A stretch of DNA of 64,000 bases from Rhizobium sp. WSM4643. Its GTDB lineage: Bacteria; Pseudomonadota; Alphaproteobacteria; Rhizobiales; Rhizobiaceae. Position numbers and translations under genes: made by a program. Position 1 is the stretch's first letter. Each line of letters begins with the position of its first letter. Of the stretch, positions 27,036 through 35,777 are shown in pieces. The stretch covers positions 434,001 to 498,000 of the forward strand of contig NZ_CP104042.1 in NCBI RefSeq assembly GCF_025152745.1, read 5' to 3'. Under the pieces are notes generated by a model. It had not been told where the DNA came from, did not search any database, and was given only the letters and a program-made list of their open reading frames with translations.

Positions 27036-27737
27036 TCAGTCGGTGATGGCGGAGAGGATCGCCCCGCCATTTGCTCGCTGTATCAGTACCGCTGTCTTCA
27101 AGTCCTTATCGGCCTGGGGCACGGAAAACGAGGTTTTACTCCCATCCCAGGTGCCAAGCCGGGCCAGACGCCGGACGACATGTGTGTGCTGCAATGTCGC
27201 GCCGCTGTTTTCCCCTCGCGCAACCGGCACGTCTTCGATCCGCGGATCGTAGCGCACCAGCCAGACATCAGCGTTCCCGGTGGTAGAGCTGGCGCCGACT
27301 TCGATATGGTCATTGCTAAAGGCCAGCGCTGGCCCCCTGAGCGAAGGCGTTTGCGCCAGCAGGGATTCGACTTCGGGAAGGCTGTTCCCGACGGCGGTTG
27401 CCGTGCCGTTGAAGACCATCTGGGGGGTATAGGGACCGGGCTGTCTCAAGGCCGGTTCATAGGCAACCTGACGCTCGGTGAATTCCGGCTTCCCGTACGT
27501 GTCTTTCCAGCCCAGGTAATCCCAATAGGTCACGGAGAAACTCAGCGCGAGAACGTTCTTCCGGTTGCTGATCTTGATGAGATTGGCGTTTGCCGGCGGA
27601 CATGACGAGCAGCCTTGGCTGGTGAACAGTTCCACGACCGTGAGCTGCCGGTCCGCCGCCGCCGCCACCGGCATGGCCGCAACTGCTGCCAATGACGAAA
27701 AAAGCATAAAGCGGCCAATCCTGCCTGGGTATTTCAT
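27036..27737 (-). CDS. DUF1223 secreted thioredoxin-like protein
   Basis: A 233-residue protein with a signal peptide (MLFSSLAAVAAMPVAAAA) and the DUF1223 core VVELFTSQGCSSCPPANANL, a CxxC with Cys43 and Cys46 placed as in thioredoxin-like folds. It is likely periplasmic; the family function is unproven but redox-linked. It has its own SigF-type promoter 53-78 bases upstream and is divergent from a secreted hydrolase that has a SigF-type promoter of its own. Confidence 0.82.
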   Translation of the reverse strand: MKYPGRIGRFMLFSSLAAVAAMPVAAAADRQLTVVELFTSQGCSSCPPANANLIKISNRKNVLALSFSVTYWDYLGWKDTYGKPEFTERQVAYEPALRQPGPYTPQMVFNGTATAVGNSLPEVESLLAQTPSLRGPALAFSNDHIEVGASSTTGNADVWLVRYDPRIEDVPVARGENSGATLQHTHVVRRLARLGTWDGSKTSFSVPQADKDLKTAVLIQRANGGAILSAITD

Positions 27738-27789
27738 GATGCGACTCCCGATCGAGGCCGCGCCGGAAAATCCGGGCGGTCAGCGGAAA

Positions 27790-27815
27790 TTCGCCCGCGC
27801 GATGATTATCGTTAC
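27790..27815 (-). promoter_or_regulatory. SigF-type promoter for the DUF1223 gene
   Basis: Minus strand: GTAACG, 16 bases, CGAA. It drives the DUF1223 gene that starts at 27737. Confidence 0.75.
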
Positions 27816-27880
27816 AGCCTCACGACCATGTGATCGCCAGAGCGGTGGGACGCTGGCTTCCGATTTAGGACCGCACCGAT

Positions 27881-27906
27881 GTAACAGCGGACCATTCTCT
27901 TGCGTA
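27881..27906 (+). promoter_or_regulatory. SigF-type promoter for the secreted hydrolase
   Basis: Plus strand: GTAACA, 16 bases, CGTA. It ends 36 bases before the ATG at 27943 and lies back-to-back with the promoter at 27790-27815. Confidence 0.75.
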
Positions 27907-27942
27907 TTGGGAAGGCCACAACGAACGGTAATGGGAGAAATC

Positions 27943-28689
27943 ATGATTCCGCTTCGATCCATGTTCCTTGCCGCCCCTATAGCGCTCGGCCCGGCCTTGG
28001 CTATTCCGGCACTTGCGGAACCGGTCTCCTTCGACGCGAAGGATGGCGTGAAGATTTATGGAGACTTTCGCCGGTCCGAAGGACAGCCGCGCGCTACCAT
28101 TCTGCTGTTTCACATGGCAGGTTCCAACAAGAGTGAGTATGCGCCCCTTGCGCCTATCCTCAACAAAGCCGGATTTAATACGTTGGCCATCGATCAACGG
28201 TCGGGCGGCGAACTCTGGGGCGACGTCAACGAGACGGCTGCGAACGCAAGAGGTAGTGCGGATTTCGCCGACGCGCTTCCTGATCTTGACGCTGCGATCG
28301 CCTATAGCAGCATGCAGAGGTCCGGGCCGATCGCAGTTTGGGGGTCGAGCTATTCTTCAGCGCTCGTGTTCATTGCCGCTGCTCGCCATCCCGAGGTAAA
28401 GGCGCTCCTCGCCTTCTCCCCTGCCGAATACATCCAAGGTTATTCGATCGAGAAGCAGGCGGTAAAGCTCACCATTCCCGTTTTCATCACATCGGCGCCC
28501 GACGGCGGTGAGATATCGAGCGGTGAGGCGCTGGCAAAAGCCGTGCCCGGCCACAGAGCAGTTCAATATATCCCGCAGCACGGCGTGCATGGCTCGGCGA
28601 CGTTGCGCACCGATGAGAACCCGAAAGGGGCCGCCGAAAACTGGAAGCATGTCATGGCTTTTCTCAACAGCGCCTTTCCACGCGGTTGA
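27943..28689 (+). CDS. Secreted alpha/beta hydrolase
   Basis: A 248-residue protein with a signal peptide (MFLAAPIALGPALAIPALAE). The hydrolase core has LLFHMAGSNKSEY, the acid-elbow AIDQRSGG, the nucleophile motif WGSSYSSAL, and a C-terminal His in QHGVHGSATL. It resembles dienelactone hydrolase/prolyl-oligopeptidase-like exported enzymes. GGGAGAAA supports ATG at 27943. A SigF-type promoter immediately upstream places it in the stress regulon. Confidence 0.8.
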   Translation: MIPLRSMFLAAPIALGPALAIPALAEPVSFDAKDGVKIYGDFRRSEGQPRATILLFHMAGSNKSEYAPLAPILNKAGFNTLAIDQRSGGELWGDVNETAANARGSADFADALPDLDAAIAYSSMQRSGPIAVWGSSYSSALVFIAAARHPEVKALLAFSPAEYIQGYSIEKQAVKLTIPVFITSAPDGGEISSGEALAKAVPGHRAVQYIPQHGVHGSATLRTDENPKGAAENWKHVMAFLNSAFPRG

Positions 28690-28771
28690 GGCGCAAGATA
28701 TGGCCTTGCCGGCCCCGATTGCGATCACGCTCCGTCCGCGCCAACTATGTCTGGTCTGTCGGCTCGCCAGC

Positions 28772-29188
28772 TTAAAAGGGTTTGACGATTGCAAGCCATG
28801 CAATGATTGCGAATGTCGCAAGGATGGCAGACGGAGCGACTTTGAACAGCCGGTGGACAGGCTTTCCTTCTCGAAGCAACCTTTTCAGCGCCAAGCCTTC
28901 GAGACTGTGCAGGCCGCTGAGAAGGACTGCAGGGACCATCTTCAGAAGCAGCCAGGGTGAACCGCCCCAACCCGCACCGAAGGCCATCGTAAAGCCGGCC
29001 ACCCACACGGTCGCAAGCGCAGGTGTCGTGACCAGGCCATCCCAACGCAGGACGGATTGGCCGATACGACGGACGTCCATTCTGTCCGGTGCAGCTATCG
29101 CGATCCGCAAAGACAATGCCATTACCAGCATGCCTGCGATCAGGGTGACGACAGCAAAGACGTGAAGCGCCTTGACGTAGAGATACAT
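28772..29188 (-). CDS. Small four-helix membrane protein, CopD/HemJ-like
   Basis: A 138-residue protein with four membrane segments: MYLYVKALHVFAVVTLIAGM, LVTTPALATVWVAGFTMAFG, LLLKMVPAVLLSGLHSLEG and PSAILATFAIIAWLAIV. The His in the first helix and the pattern resemble HemJ/CopD-like haem-binding proteins. Its ATG overlaps the HAD gene stop (TGATG), so it is the third gene of the SigF-driven PRMT-HAD operon. Confidence 0.65.
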   Translation of the reverse strand: MYLYVKALHVFAVVTLIAGMLVMALSLRIAIAAPDRMDVRRIGQSVLRWDGLVTTPALATVWVAGFTMAFGAGWGGSPWLLLKMVPAVLLSGLHSLEGLALKRLLREGKPVHRLFKVAPSAILATFAIIAWLAIVKPF

Positions 29189-29943
29189 CAGCGTTCGCGT
29201 TCCTGATCGCTAAAGAGGTCGGGGATCTCCGACAGCGAACGAACGGTAAAATCTGCTGGATAATCTAACCCTTCGGCATTGCCGCGCATAAGGCCGTAAA
29301 GAACGCGCTCGTCCATTCCTGAGCGGGCCACTTGCTCCGTGATGTTCTCGACATCGAAGCGCGCCACCCGAACGACGGTGAAGCCGAAGCTCTTCGCGCC
29401 GCAGATATCAAATCCATTGGAGGACACGAAGACGACCTCATCGCGCAACATGCTCAACTCCTCCTCCACCAGCCTGTAGGCATTTGGAGCGGGCTTGTAG
29501 ACCCGCGCCGAATCGACACTTAAAATATTGTCGAGAAGCTGATGCAGGCCTGAGTTTGCAGTCAGACTGGACAGCATCGATTGGCTCCCATTCGAAAGAA
29601 TCGCCCGTCGACGGGGCTGAAGCCGCTCAAGGCAAGATGGGGCGTCGTCGTAAGGCTTGAGATCGAGATAGGCAGCAGAAAGATCCTGAACCAATCGGCT
29701 ATGAGCGCTTAAACCAAGCGAACGAAGCGTATAGTCGAGAGACCGCAACGTCAGCGACCAGAAGTCCTCATATCGCTCCATCAGCGTCACCAGCCACGAA
29801 TATTCGAGCTGCTTCATTCGCCAGACGCTGGTGATTAGGCTTCCTTTGCCTGGAAACGTCGCCTCCACCGTCGCTTCGACAGATCGGACGTCATAAAGCG
29901 TGCCGTAGGCGTCGAAGACGAAGGCCTTGAAGTTCTGGTTCAC
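29188..29943 (-). CDS. Haloacid dehalogenase-like hydrolase (type II)
   Basis: A 251-residue HAD protein. Motif I is FVFDAYGTLYD near the N-terminus; motif II is ILSNGSQSML; motif III Lys is in SVDSARVYKPAPNAY; motif IV is FVSSNGFDICGA. This is the pattern of L-2-haloacid dehalogenases and related phosphatases. GTG at 29943 is preceded by AAGGAGA; frames further upstream overlap the neighbour. It follows the TPR-methyltransferase gene by 41 bases. Confidence 0.87.
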   Translation of the reverse strand: MNQNFKAFVFDAYGTLYDVRSVEATVEATFPGKGSLITSVWRMKQLEYSWLVTLMERYEDFWSLTLRSLDYTLRSLGLSAHSRLVQDLSAAYLDLKPYDDAPSCLERLQPRRRAILSNGSQSMLSSLTANSGLHQLLDNILSVDSARVYKPAPNAYRLVEEELSMLRDEVVFVSSNGFDICGAKSFGFTVVRVARFDVENITEQVARSGMDERVLYGLMRGNAEGLDYPADFTVRSLSEIPDLFSDQERER

Positions 29944-29984
29944 CTCTGTCTCCTTTTCGAAGTTCGAAGATCTCTGCCCGCCGC

Positions 29985-31352
29985 TCAACTCGCAAGAGGC
30001 GCGGCCATCAAGATAAGACTGCTGCGGTCGTGGCCGGCGACGATCCTTAACAGCGACCCTGCCTTGACCGCGACAGGCTTGGCAAATGGGTGCAGGACCT
30101 GCAGCCACCCACCGTCAGAATAATCGTCTGGATGATTTTCGAACTCGATGCCATCAGCAAGATCGATCTTCATCCACTGCACGATACCCGCTGCGATGCC
30201 ATCGGAGATTACAGGAATTTCGATGACGCGAATCTCCTCTCTGTGCTTCGCGCGCGTAAGGTCGATCGTCTGCAATTCGATGTCCGGTGACAATCGCTTC
30301 CAATCAGTCATTGTGCCGTGTATGGGCAATCGATTGGCGGCAAGCGGCGCGAATTCCGAGACGTCGAACCCCGACACGTCATCCACAAATGCGTATTTAC
30401 TCAAGACCTCACTCTCGACAACACAACCAACCGCCGTTGCCGACCGCGGAATGACCGTCGCTCCCTCGTTCAACAAGCGCGCATGGGCATCCTCGAAGGT
30501 ATTGAGAACGTCCTCTGCAAGAAGGTCGCTTGAGAGGATCTCCGACACCAGGATATCGGCCCGTGTTTCCAGATCCAGGCCGACGGCAAGCTCGGTCGAC
30601 ATTTTGTTGACAACGGTGACGCTATTGCCAAATCCATTCCGCGTGACAATCCGACCGGCAGTTTCGGCGATGAGAGGAACCGCTTCGCAGGTGACGATGT
30701 TTGTCGCGCCCGCCCTCGCTGCCATCATCGAGAGCAACCCGCTGCCTGCTCCGATATCGAGAACGGGCGCAGCCGTACCACGCTCTCGAACGACCTTGGC
30801 GATTGCTGCCTCAAAGGCATCGTTGCGTCGGACGTCATTCAACATCGGTATGTGCCAGAAGGGAACGATCCTCGTCGTCAGGCGACGAATCTGATGTTGC
30901 GCCAGCACATTTTCGGGCTGAATGCTCGCCAATGTGCGAAAGGCCTCCAGCGCTTCGTTCTGTCGGTTTGCCTGAACGAGAGCGACCGCCAGATTGTTAA
31001 GCGCCACTGGATTTTGCGGCGAGGCATGGAGCGCCTTTTCGAAGCATTCGACTGCTCCTTTGGCATCGCCAATCTTCAGCAGGATTCCACCCTTCTCCAA
31101 AAGACCGACAACATGGTTCGGTTTCATGGCCAGAAGGTCGTTCCAGTAGATAAGTGCTGCTTCGAGGCGCCCTCTGAGAGCTGCCACCCCCGCAAGGAGC
31201 GGTAGAACGTCTGACACCCGATAATGGTAATCGAGCACCCGGCGGTAATGCTCTTCGGCATCTTCGAGCTTGCCTTGCGAATGAAACTTCATGGCCTCGC
31301 TCAAAGACTTCCGAGCCTCAGCCAAGGCGAGTTCCGAGGTTTCTATCGTCAT
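29985..31352 (-). CDS. TPR protein with PRMT-like arginine methyltransferase domain
   Basis: A 455-residue protein. Residues 15-155 contain TPR-type helices (AEEHYRRVLDYHYRVSDVLP, AVECFEKALHASPQNPVALN). Residues ~165-455 are a PRMT-like fold: SAM motif VLDIGAGSGLLSMMA at 197-211, Glu in TCEAVPL, and a SEILSSDLLAE segment at 270-280 resembling the PRMT double-E loop. Protein arginine methyltransferases are rare in bacteria. Its own SigF-type promoter lies just upstream, and it heads an operon with the HAD and CopD-like genes. Confidence 0.75.
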   Translation of the reverse strand: MTIETSELALAEARKSLSEAMKFHSQGKLEDAEEHYRRVLDYHYRVSDVLPLLAGVAALRGRLEAALIYWNDLLAMKPNHVVGLLEKGGILLKIGDAKGAVECFEKALHASPQNPVALNNLAVALVQANRQNEALEAFRTLASIQPENVLAQHQIRRLTTRIVPFWHIPMLNDVRRNDAFEAAIAKVVRERGTAAPVLDIGAGSGLLSMMAARAGATNIVTCEAVPLIAETAGRIVTRNGFGNSVTVVNKMSTELAVGLDLETRADILVSEILSSDLLAEDVLNTFEDAHARLLNEGATVIPRSATAVGCVVESEVLSKYAFVDDVSGFDVSEFAPLAANRLPIHGTMTDWKRLSPDIELQTIDLTRAKHREEIRVIEIPVISDGIAAGIVQWMKIDLADGIEFENHPDDYSDGGWLQVLHPFAKPVAVKAGSLLRIVAGHDRSSLILMAAPLAS

Positions 31353-31392
31353 GAAAAAGCGTTCCCGCAAAGAATCTGGTTGTCCCTGCCGA

Positions 31393-31418
31393 TACGCACG
31401 CGCGACCCGGCTTGTTAC
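31393..31418 (-). promoter_or_regulatory. SigF-type promoter for the TPR-PRMT operon
   Basis: Minus strand: GTAACA, 16 bases, CGTA. It ends 41 bases before the ATG at 31352. Confidence 0.75.
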
Positions 31419-31730
31419 ATCGACCGGGAAAAAATTGCTCTCAAGGAAAAGCGAGCCTCAAAAAGGCTGAGGACGACAGACTAAGAGACGCTTCAAGCCA
31501 TCCTCCTAAATAAGCGAAATCATACGTCACACTGACGACCCGATAGGCCAGCTCCGCATACGCACATACGCCCGCTGGAAGCTGCCGGTCGGCCATACGG
31601 CAGCGATGATGACCATGGGCATAAAGCTGTCGAGGAAAGAAGACGCGCTGAAAGAAGTCAGGGCAACCGTCCACGGTGCAGGATCCTTGATCTCAGCAGC
31701 GGTTCGCTCTGGAAGAAGGGGACGTGAAGG
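31419..31730. other. Gene-free interval
   Basis: About 310 bases between the SigF-type promoter of the PRMT operon and the stop codon of the glucosidase. A 77-codon minus-strand frame (31441-31674) has no recognisable sequence or ribosome binding site, and I see no convincing terminator. Confidence 0.45.
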
Positions 31731-34352
31731 CTATCCGCCATCGTCGAGAAGGTTGGCGATAAGCCCGGTCCACCCTGTCTGATGTGACGCCCCGAGACCT
31801 TCGCCTGTGTCACCGTGGAAATACTCGTGGAACAGCACATGGTCGTCGACGCTGCTCACAGATTTTACCGAGGGACGTCGCCCGTTTTCGTCCTTGAGGA
31901 AGAGGCTCTGCAGTCGTCTGCTCAGTTCGTGCGCGACCTCTTCAAGATTGAACATAACACCGGAACCTACCGGGCACTCGACGCGGTAGTCGTCACCAAA
32001 ATAAGCGTGAAACTTTCGCAGGGAATCAATCAGAAGGAAATTGACGGGCATCCAGATCGGGCCGCGCCAGTTCGAGTTGCCACCAAAGAGGCCAGTCTGC
32101 GCTTCTCCGGGGGTGTACCCGGCGTCTACTTGCATGCCAGCAAAGTTCAGGCTGCATGGCTCTTCGAGATGAACTTTCGACATCGACCGAACACCGAATT
32201 CGGATAGGAACTCCTGCTCGTCGAGCATCCGTCGTAGAAGCTTTTTGAGCCGATCGCCGTGAAGCAGCGAAAGCAGTGATCGTTCGCCTGCTCCAGGTTC
32301 GGTCCAGCGCGGAACAAGATTGGCCAGTTGCGGGCGATGTTTTAAGAACCAGTGGAGCCGCTTGGAGAATTCCGGCAACTTGTCGAACACAGCCTGATCG
32401 AGCACTTCCACTGCAAAAATCGGAATGAGCCCGATCATTGATCTGGCGGGTATCGGCTCAATCCGACCATCGCCATTGTGCAAGACGTCATAAAAGAAGT
32501 CATCGGCTTCATTCCAGAGACCCTGCCCACTGCCCGCAACGTCTGCCATCGCACCGGCGATCGACAGAAAATGCTCGAAAAATTTCGTCGCCATATCTTC
32601 GTAGACCGGATCGGTCATCGCAAGTTCAAGCGCAATGCGCATTAGGTTCAACGCATACATGGCCATCCAGGCTGTACCGTCGGCCTGATCGATGGAGGCG
32701 CCTTCAGGCAAAACTTCCGACCGGTTGAACGGGCTGATATTGTCCAGGCCGAGGAAGCCACCCTGAAAGATGTTGCGTCCGTCGTTGTCCTTGCGGTTGA
32801 CCCACCACGTGAAATTCAGCATCAGCTTGTGGAAAATCCGCTTCAGGAAATCCGTGTCGGCCACACCTATGCGCTCACGGTCCATCTGATAGACCTTCAG
32901 AGCCGCCCACGCATGAACCGGCGGATTGACGTCGCCGAACTCCCACTCATAGGCCGGCAACTGTCCATTGGGATGCATGAACCACTCACGTGTGAACAGG
33001 ATGAGTTGGTTCTTGGCAAAGGCGGAATCGACAAGCGCCAGCGACACGCAATGAAAAGCGAGGTCCCAGGCCGCATACCACGGATACTCCCAGGTGTCCG
33101 GCATTGAGATGACGTCTGCGTTGTTGAGATGGTGCCAGTCGGCGTTCCGACCGCTACGCCGCTCCGTCGGCGGCTTGGGTTGGGCCGGGTCGCCATTCAG
33201 CCAAGTGGGCACATCAAAATAATAGACTTGCTTCGACCACAACATGCCGGCGATTGCCTGCCGCTGGACCCTTCGTGCATCCTGGTTCTTGATTCCGCCT
33301 TGAAGGACGCCGTAAAACTCATCCGCTTCTTCGATCCGCTGCCGGAAAATTGCGTTGAAATCGGCGAAAGGTTGCATCGCGACGCCGTCCGGTCGCCACC
33401 GCAGCCGGGTTTCAAGGCTTGCGGCTGCAGGAACCTCAAGACGAATGTGAGCTGCGGCTTTGCTGCCACGGCCACGAGCACTCACGGCGTCCGTCTTGCC
33501 ATCGACCACATAGTCATTGACGCCGTCCTTGAACGGTCCCAGTCCAGCTGATCCGAAGAGCAGCGGTGCATTGGTTTCATTCTCGCAAAACAGTCGCTCG
33601 CCTTCCCGGTCGACGCTCCACCGCCAGGTCTTCTTTCCTGTCCGCAGCGCCAGTACATCTCCGTCGGCTGTGCGTTCGAGAACGGGCCGCTCGCTTCCGT
33701 CTTTCCAGGACCAGGTGTTCCTGGCCCAGACTTGCGGCAGCAGATGAATGGAGGCCGCCGCGGCGCCGGCATTCTTTACGGTGACCCGCATGAGAATATC
33801 GTCGGGCGCCGCTTTCGCATATTCGATGGTCACATCGAAAAACCGATCATCTGCAAACACCCCTGTATCGCCGATTTCGTATTCCCGCTCGAACCGCGAA
33901 CGTTCGCCGTTGACGCGCACCAACTCGTCGTAAGGAAACGCATCCTGCGGATAGCGGTAGACCATCTTCTGATAGGAGTGCGTCGGCGTCGCATCCACAT
34001 AGTGATAGACCTCCTTGACATCCTCTCCGTGGTTGCCCTGCTCATTGTTGAGGCCGAAGAGCCGCTCCTTCAGAATTTCATCCCTGCCATTCCAAAGGGC
34101 CAGCGACAGACACCAGCGCATGCCCTCGTCGCAGAACCCACCAATCCCGTCCTCGCCCCAGCGATAGGCACGGCTCCGCGCATGTTCAAAGAAAAAGGCA
34201 TTCCAGGCGTCACCGTCCGCGCTGTAGTCTTCGCGCACCGTTCCCCATTGACGTTCGGCAAGAAACGGTCCCCACCGCCGCCATGCACCGCCTGTTTCGA
34301 GGAGGCGCTGTCCCTCTACCGTATCCAGAAGCGATCGTGGTTTTGCGTGCAT
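31731..34352 (-). CDS. MGH1/GH63-like glucosidase
   Basis: An 873-residue cytoplasmic protein. The (alpha/alpha)6-barrel region contains SMPDTWEYPWYAAWDLAFHC and QLPAYEWEFGDVNPPVHAWA, and ends with GLFGGNSNWRGPIWMPVNFL and FHEYFHGDTGEGLGASHQTG, typical of the mannosyl-oligosaccharide glucosidase-like GH63/MGH1 group. It probably removes glucose from an oligosaccharide or glucosylglycerate-type solute. It lies 61 bases after the DUF2934 gene and so is likely driven by the SigF-type promoter at 34684. Confidence 0.83.
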   Translation of the reverse strand: MHAKPRSLLDTVEGQRLLETGGAWRRWGPFLAERQWGTVREDYSADGDAWNAFFFEHARSRAYRWGEDGIGGFCDEGMRWCLSLALWNGRDEILKERLFGLNNEQGNHGEDVKEVYHYVDATPTHSYQKMVYRYPQDAFPYDELVRVNGERSRFEREYEIGDTGVFADDRFFDVTIEYAKAAPDDILMRVTVKNAGAAAASIHLLPQVWARNTWSWKDGSERPVLERTADGDVLALRTGKKTWRWSVDREGERLFCENETNAPLLFGSAGLGPFKDGVNDYVVDGKTDAVSARGRGSKAAAHIRLEVPAAASLETRLRWRPDGVAMQPFADFNAIFRQRIEEADEFYGVLQGGIKNQDARRVQRQAIAGMLWSKQVYYFDVPTWLNGDPAQPKPPTERRSGRNADWHHLNNADVISMPDTWEYPWYAAWDLAFHCVSLALVDSAFAKNQLILFTREWFMHPNGQLPAYEWEFGDVNPPVHAWAALKVYQMDRERIGVADTDFLKRIFHKLMLNFTWWVNRKDNDGRNIFQGGFLGLDNISPFNRSEVLPEGASIDQADGTAWMAMYALNLMRIALELAMTDPVYEDMATKFFEHFLSIAGAMADVAGSGQGLWNEADDFFYDVLHNGDGRIEPIPARSMIGLIPIFAVEVLDQAVFDKLPEFSKRLHWFLKHRPQLANLVPRWTEPGAGERSLLSLLHGDRLKKLLRRMLDEQEFLSEFGVRSMSKVHLEEPCSLNFAGMQVDAGYTPGEAQTGLFGGNSNWRGPIWMPVNFLLIDSLRKFHAYFGDDYRVECPVGSGVMFNLEEVAHELSRRLQSLFLKDENGRRPSVKSVSSVDDHVLFHEYFHGDTGEGLGASHQTGWTGLIANLLDDGG

Positions 34353-34413
34353 GACCCATTACCGAAAAAGATGAGAAAATCAGGGCTCCATCCAGCCCTG
34401 AAATCTAACTCTA

Positions 34414-34605
34414 TCATTTTGTTTTGCGGATAGGCTTTGCTGCAGGCGCGGACATATCGCGATCTGCCTCCGTAACCGCACGCGCCTGATGCCAGTGCTC
34501 TTCGGCTTTGCCGTCCGGCTGACCGTCCTCCAGCCAAAGCATATAGGCGCGATGGCGGATATGGTCTTCGTCCAATTCTTTCGTCGGTTGGATTGCGTCT
34601 TCCAT
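34414..34605 (-). CDS. DUF2934 small protein
   Basis: A 63-residue, highly charged protein with the DUF2934 signature DEDHIRHRAYMLWLEDGQPD, then EEHWHQARA, and a Lys/Pro tail. The family function is unknown, and it is often found near glycogen/trehalose or stress genes. It precedes the large glucosidase gene on the same strand. A SigF-type promoter lies 79-104 bases upstream. Confidence 0.82.
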   Translation of the reverse strand: MEDAIQPTKELDEDHIRHRAYMLWLEDGQPDGKAEEHWHQARAVTEADRDMSAPAAKPIRKTK

Positions 34606-34683
34606 GAGTCGTTCCTGTGTTTTTCGTCAGCCGCGCCACGTAGACTGCGGCGAGGATGGCTGTTTTGCGATCCTCACATCAAT

Positions 34684-34709
34684 TTCGTGCAAATCGGCGA
34701 TATTGTTAC
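34684..34709 (-). promoter_or_regulatory. SigF-type promoter for DUF2934-glucosidase
   Basis: Minus strand: GTAACA, 16 bases, CGAA. It lies in the 192-base gap above the DUF2934 gene. Confidence 0.75.
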
Positions 34710-34797
34710 ATCAGGGGGCACAAATGCCGGCGACCAATCCCAGCATCACGCGGGCATTGCCATGGCCTGCCGGGGACCTGTCACTGGGATCGGCTGC

Positions 34798-35010
34798 TCA
34801 ATGCGCGAGTCGGGAGAAGATGCTTTGCAGGCCGGAAAGCAGCCCGACAACAACGACCGCGAAGATCACATACCGCAATTCTTCGAACGGTGTGCCGTTA
34901 AGATAATCCAGACCATAGCTCCATAACAACACGATCAGACCAACCGAAAGGACTGTGGCGGCAAGTCCGATGAAATGGTGCTTTGGGTCTGTATTGCCTT
35001 CATTGCTCAC
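34798..35010 (-). CDS. Small two-helix membrane protein
   Basis: A 70-residue protein with a soluble N-terminus (MSNEGNTDPKHH) and two membrane segments (FIGLAATVLSVGLIVLLWSY and YVIFAVVVVGLLSGLQSIFS). No family is recognised. Its ATG overlaps the stop of the upstream Cys-motif gene, making it the last gene of the SigF-driven redox operon. Confidence 0.6.
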   Translation of the reverse strand: MSNEGNTDPKHHFIGLAATVLSVGLIVLLWSYGLDYLNGTPFEELRYVIFAVVVVGLLSGLQSIFSRLAH

Positions 35011-35777
35011 GCGCCCGCTCCATCGGCAAATCCATCCACTTTGAAGATCAGCAAATCGTCGCGTCTCTCGATCGTACCCTCCAGGACAATGGGCGCGCCC
35101 GTCTTGTCGAGAAGGCGAGCCGGCATAGGCCCGCCGTTCGCAGAGGAGAGCAAAAAGAAAATGTGGCCCTCGACCGGCGCGGTCGAAACGAAGACGGGTG
35201 GGACACCGCCATTAATGCAGAGATTGGCGCAGGCCTTATGAGCAAGGCCGGTGCCGGGCTTCATCGCCCCGCCGCCGCACTTCCCATCGCAAATCTCGCC
35301 TGTTAGCCGCCACCTGCCAAGGCTTTCCGACGGGGATGGATTCGGCAAGGCGACCGCCTGCGGTTCGGCAGCCTTTAGATCGTCCCCTCCCCCGATCAGC
35401 AGCATTTCCAGGTCTCCGCGCTTGACGAAGACACCACCCACTTGCGCGGCTTTCCCCGCCAGAGGCAACGCCCTGTCGTCGACGCCGAACTTGCCGGATC
35501 CTGCCAGCATGATGGCGCGTGCAGGTCTCGACCCCGTCGCCGGCACACGAAGGACTGGATAAGGGCTGGTTTCCATCGTTCCGATCAGATGTTCACCGTG
35601 AAGTTCGTCAGCATAACTTCCCGCTCCGGGACTGTCGGTATTGAGAGACAGAAGCACCGAGGCCGAGGCCATACCAGCGACGAAAAACACGATGAAGCCA
35701 ATCATCAGCGCCCTGACATCGGTCGGCACCTTTTTGAAATATCCAACGAAGAAGCCACGTTCAGCGGGTTTCAACAT
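35007..35777 (-). CDS. Membrane-anchored protein with conserved Cys motif
   Basis: A 256-residue protein with one N-terminal membrane anchor (res 23-45, VRALMIGFIVFFVAGMASAS). The rest is probably periplasmic. A striking cluster EICDGKCGG ... AHKACANLCINGGVPPVF carries Cys163, Cys167, His180, Cys183 and Cys187, suggesting a metal, Fe-S or haem site. I cannot name the family. The ATG at 35777 overlaps the stop of the haem-reductase/Rieske gene (TGATG), so the two proteins likely work together. Confidence 0.7.
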   Translation of the reverse strand: MLKPAERGFFVGYFKKVPTDVRALMIGFIVFFVAGMASASVLLSLNTDSPGAGSYADELHGEHLIGTMETSPYPVLRVPATGSRPARAIMLAGSGKFGVDDRALPLAGKAAQVGGVFVKRGDLEMLLIGGGDDLKAAEPQAVALPNPSPSESLGRWRLTGEICDGKCGGGAMKPGTGLAHKACANLCINGGVPPVFVSTAPVEGHIFFLLSSANGGPMPARLLDKTGAPIVLEGTIERRDDLLIFKVDGFADGAGA

